Below, one piece after another: positions 6,626 to 8,254 of a stretch of 8,254 nt of DNA. Position 1 is the first letter of the stretch, and each line of letters opens with the position of its first letter. The stretch is from Nanobdellota archaeon. Its GTDB lineage: Archaea; Nanobdellota; Nanobdellia; Woesearchaeales; GW2011-AR15. Both the position numbers and the translations under genes were made by a program. The stretch covers positions 1-8,254 of the forward strand of contig JAHIYL010000290.1 in assembly GCA_018815145.1 (NCBI GenBank), in the 5' to 3' direction. Under the pieces are notes generated by a model. That model worked only from the letters and a program-made list of their open reading frames with translations. It searched no databases and was not told where the DNA came from.

Positions 6626-7561
6626 CTAAATTCCGTTCTTCCTGAACCACTCAATAGTCTTTTTCAGGCCATCCCTGAATTCAACTTTGGGATGCCAATC
6701 CAGAAATTCCCTTGCCTCAGATATATCAGGCTGCCTCTTTGTAGGATCATCCAGGGGAAGGGACTTGAAGATAAGTTTGGAATCAGAATGAGTCATCTCT
6801 TTTATGAGATCTGCAACCTCAATTATTGTCATCTCATTAGGATTGCCAAGATTTTTTGGACCGAACTCCTTGGAATCCATCATCTTGATAAGACCTTCAA
6901 TCAGATCAACCACATAGCAGAAGGATCTTGTCTGCTTTCCATCGCCGTATATTGTTATTGGATCATCCTTCATGCACTGAGTTATGAAATTGGGAATCAC
7001 TCTTCCGTCATCCTTTCTCATCCTGGGACCATATGTATTGAATATCCTGACTATCTTTATGTCAACATCATACTGCCTGTGATATGCCATCATAAGTGCT
7101 TCGCCGAATCTCTTTGACTCATCATAGCAGCTCCTCACACCAACAGGATTGACATTGCCCCAGTATCCTTCTTTTTGGGGATGGACCTTTGGTTCTCCGT
7201 AAGCCTCACTTGTTGAAGCAAAAAGTATTGTCGCATTCTTTGACAGGGCAAGCTTTATCATCCTGTCAGTCCCTACGGAATTTGCAAGAGCAGTCTCTAC
7301 AGGATACTCCTGATAATCTACTGGGCTTGCCCTGCTGGCCAGGTGATATATCTGATGTATCCTCCCTTCAATAAGTTTTAAAGGATCGATGACATTATGC
7401 CTGATGAATGTGAATCTCTTATTCTTGTCCAGATGCCTGATATTCTCGTATGTCCCGCTGCCTAAGTTATCAACGCATATGACATGATGTCCTAAAGAAA
7501 GTAATTTATCACAAAGATGGCTTCCGATAAAACCTGCTCCGCCTGTTACTATTATGTTCAT
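6626..7561 (-). CDS. UDP-glucuronate decarboxylase (UDP-xylose synthase), extended SDR family
   Basis: The 311-residue protein would convert UDP-glucuronate to UDP-xylose using bound NAD, supplying a sugar donor for surface glycans. The Rossmann glycine motif TGGAGFIGS is at 6-14 and the NAD-binding Asp31 ends the second strand. STSEAYG (116-122) carries the catalytic Ser/Thr, and Tyr146-Asp-Glu-Ser-Lys150 is the YxxxK pair. The stretches HPQKEGYWGNVNPVG (127-141), RSCYDESKR (143-151), RIFNTYGPRM (172-181) with DGRV (185-188), and DDPTKRQPDI (271-280) match the UDP-xylose synthase subgroup rather than 4-epimerases. The usual HLASPASP reads HLASRASP (73-80). There is no membrane-anchor extension as in animal and some plant enzymes, so it should be soluble. 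The ATG at 7561 lies 27 nt from a TATA box and has no ribosome site. No glycosyltransferase is next to it. Confidence 0.9.
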   Translation of the reverse strand: MNIIVTGGAGFIGSHLCDKLLSLGHHVICVDNLGSGTYENIRHLDKNKRFTFIRHNVIDPLKLIEGRIHQIYHLASRASPVDYQEYPVETALANSVGTDRMIKLALSKNATILFASTSEAYGEPKVHPQKEGYWGNVNPVGVRSCYDESKRFGEALMMAYHRQYDVDIKIVRIFNTYGPRMRKDDGRVIPNFITQCMKDDPITIYGDGKQTRSFCYVVDLIEGLIKMMDSKEFGPKNLGNPNEMTIIEVADLIKEMTHSDSKLIFKSLPLDDPTKRQPDISEAREFLDWHPKVEFRDGLKKTIEWFRKNGI

Positions 7562-7584
7562 GATATATGCATAAAAAAAGATTA

Positions 7585-7592
7585 TATTTAAA
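7585..7592 (-). promoter_or_regulatory. TATA box of the UDP-xylose synthase gene, leaderless spacing
   Basis: The minus strand reads TTTAAATA, centred 27 nt upstream of the ATG at 7561, so transcription should begin at the start codon. No Shine-Dalgarno motif is present. It shares the 103-bp divergent region with the promoter at 7633-7640. Confidence 0.55.
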
Positions 7593-7632
7593 GTGTTTGT
7601 TTTTTACATCTGTAATTGCACAAATTAGAAAA

Positions 7633-7640
7633 TTATATAT
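7633..7640 (+). promoter_or_regulatory. TATA box of the 171-aa membrane protein gene, leaderless spacing
   Basis: TTATATAT is preceded by a purine-rich TTAGAAAA stretch and centred 28.5 nt upstream of the ATG at 7665. No ribosome site lies between, so the mRNA is probably leaderless. Confidence 0.55.
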
Positions 7641-7664
7641 AGCTAAAAATCAAATAGATGCTTA

Positions 7665-8180
7665 ATGAACAAAAAAAAGATATTTCTCATAAGCGGAATA
7701 GTCCTGGCTATTTCTGTAATTATTTTTACAATATTTATTTTAAGATCCTCAGATAAATTATACAAAAACATTAATCGTTATTATAAAGACATATTTGATG
7801 AATTGAAATCTAAAAAACTGAAAATGTTCCAATCATTTGTGGAAGACCAGCAAGAGTTTTCAACAAGAACAGAGATCTTTCCTATATGGATAAAAGATGG
7901 TAAATATAAATATTTCAATGAAGAAAATATACCGAGACTAAATAATGAAAAAAGAGTGTTTGATCTTGAAGATGAAGAAATACATATATTCTTCTGCGAT
8001 TACAAGATGTCATGCTCATTTCATATGAAACCTGAAATGACATTGCTTGATGAGACCTTAGACCAGATAACTGAATTAAGATTAATAGAAAATGATGAAT
8101 CTCCCTCATATTATATCCTTGGTGCAGATGATGAAGATACACTTGTAATGTATCTTGCCCCACATACATTATATACCTAA
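7665..8180 (+). CDS. Single-pass membrane protein of unknown function, 171 aa
   Basis: The product begins MNKKK, has one strongly hydrophobic segment at about residues 6-26, and continues as a soluble domain of about 145 residues, so it is either N-terminally anchored or secreted. The first part of the domain (30-60) is Lys-rich and probably helical; the rest is acidic, with clusters such as DLEDEE (98-103) and DDED (153-156 region), and two Cys close together in FFCDYKMSCSF. No family is recognised and no lipobox is present. The ATG at 7665 fits the TATA box 28.5 nt upstream; an out-of-frame ATG at 7658 precedes it. Base composition is more AT-rich than that of the neighbouring enzyme genes. 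It diverges from the UDP-xylose synthase gene and ends in a hairpin terminator that includes its stop codon. Confidence 0.75.
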   Translation: MNKKKIFLISGIVLAISVIIFTIFILRSSDKLYKNINRYYKDIFDELKSKKLKMFQSFVEDQQEFSTRTEIFPIWIKDGKYKYFNEENIPRLNNEKRVFDLEDEEIHIFFCDYKMSCSFHMKPEMTLLDETLDQITELRLIENDESPSYYILGADDEDTLVMYLAPHTLYT

Positions 8181-8196
8181 GTTTTTAGGCATTTTT
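8176..8196 (+). terminator. Hairpin and T-run at the end of the 171-aa gene
   Basis: CCTAA (8176-8180, the last three bases being the stop codon) pairs with TTAGG (8185-8189) around a GTTT loop, and five T follow at 8192-8196. This is a compact terminator for the plus-strand gene. The second arm also contains the stop codon of the partial minus-strand gene at 8185-8254. Confidence 0.45.
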
Positions 8197-8254
8197 ATAC
8201 ACAACACCAAATGCTTTCAGAATTTTTTTCTGGTTAGGCAGCAAAGGAACATAA
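8185..8254 (-). CDS. 3' end of an unidentified minus-strand gene, cut by the window edge
   Basis: Read on the minus strand, one frame is open from the window edge to TAA at 8187-8185, giving 22 residues (YVPLLPNQKK, then ILKAFGVVYKNA), while the other two frames are closed or short. The peptide looks like the end of a soluble protein with a short amphipathic helix, but is too short to identify. Its stop lies four bases from the stop of the convergent 171-aa gene, and a shared hairpin spans both. Coding status rests on the open frame and its composition. Confidence 0.45.
   Translation of the reverse strand, partial: YVPLLPNQKKILKAFGVVYKNA

Noticed and set aside
6692..7117. Plus-strand open frame of 141 codons antisense to the UDP-xylose synthase gene
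   Set aside because: The minus strand here carries every motif of the enzyme family; the opposite frame has no recognisable feature.

Overview
The window looks like a piece of an AT-rich archaeal genome. TATA-like boxes lie about 27-29 nt upstream of several start codons, which suggests leaderless transcripts. Other genes start behind Shine-Dalgarno sites, and an oligo-T terminator follows one gene. A membrane-anchored beta-propeller protein of the PF09826 type also fits an archaeon. The lineage cannot be fixed from the sequence; a DPANN-like or Euryarchaeota-like genome is only a guess. No mobile element, CRISPR array, tRNA or rRNA was seen.

Left edge (1-424): the 3' end of a plus-strand gene (1-114) converges on a 30-codon minus-strand gene (136-228), which encodes a lipoprotein-like hydrophobic peptide and has its own TATA box. 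Next to it is a GC-rich island (about 275-373) that folds as a long closed stem with two inner hairpins, a good candidate for an unrecognised structured RNA. An oligo-T terminator (407-423) then follows the beta-propeller gene.

Middle (425-5138): the 724-residue anchored beta-propeller protein (minus) diverges from a 601-residue M3-family oligoendopeptidase F (plus) across a 195-bp double promoter region. The peptidase gene converges, with only a 10-bp gap, on a four-helix membrane protein of unknown function (minus).

Right (5200-8254): a class III PLP aminotransferase with features of lysine 6-aminotransferases and an added four-cysteine cluster lies downstream of a UDP-glucuronate decarboxylase (UDP-xylose synthase) on the minus strand. 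They are separated by 79 bp with a candidate promoter, so they need not form an operon. The decarboxylase gene diverges from a 171-residue single-pass membrane protein of unknown function. That gene ends in a hairpin-plus-T terminator, immediately beside the 3' end of another minus-strand gene that runs off the window.

The genes do not form one clear pathway. UDP-xylose synthesis and the two anchored or exported proteins point to cell-surface functions; the peptidase and aminotransferase point to cytosolic peptide and amino-acid turnover. The most unusual material is at 136-373: the tiny lipopeptide gene and the adjacent structured RNA candidate.
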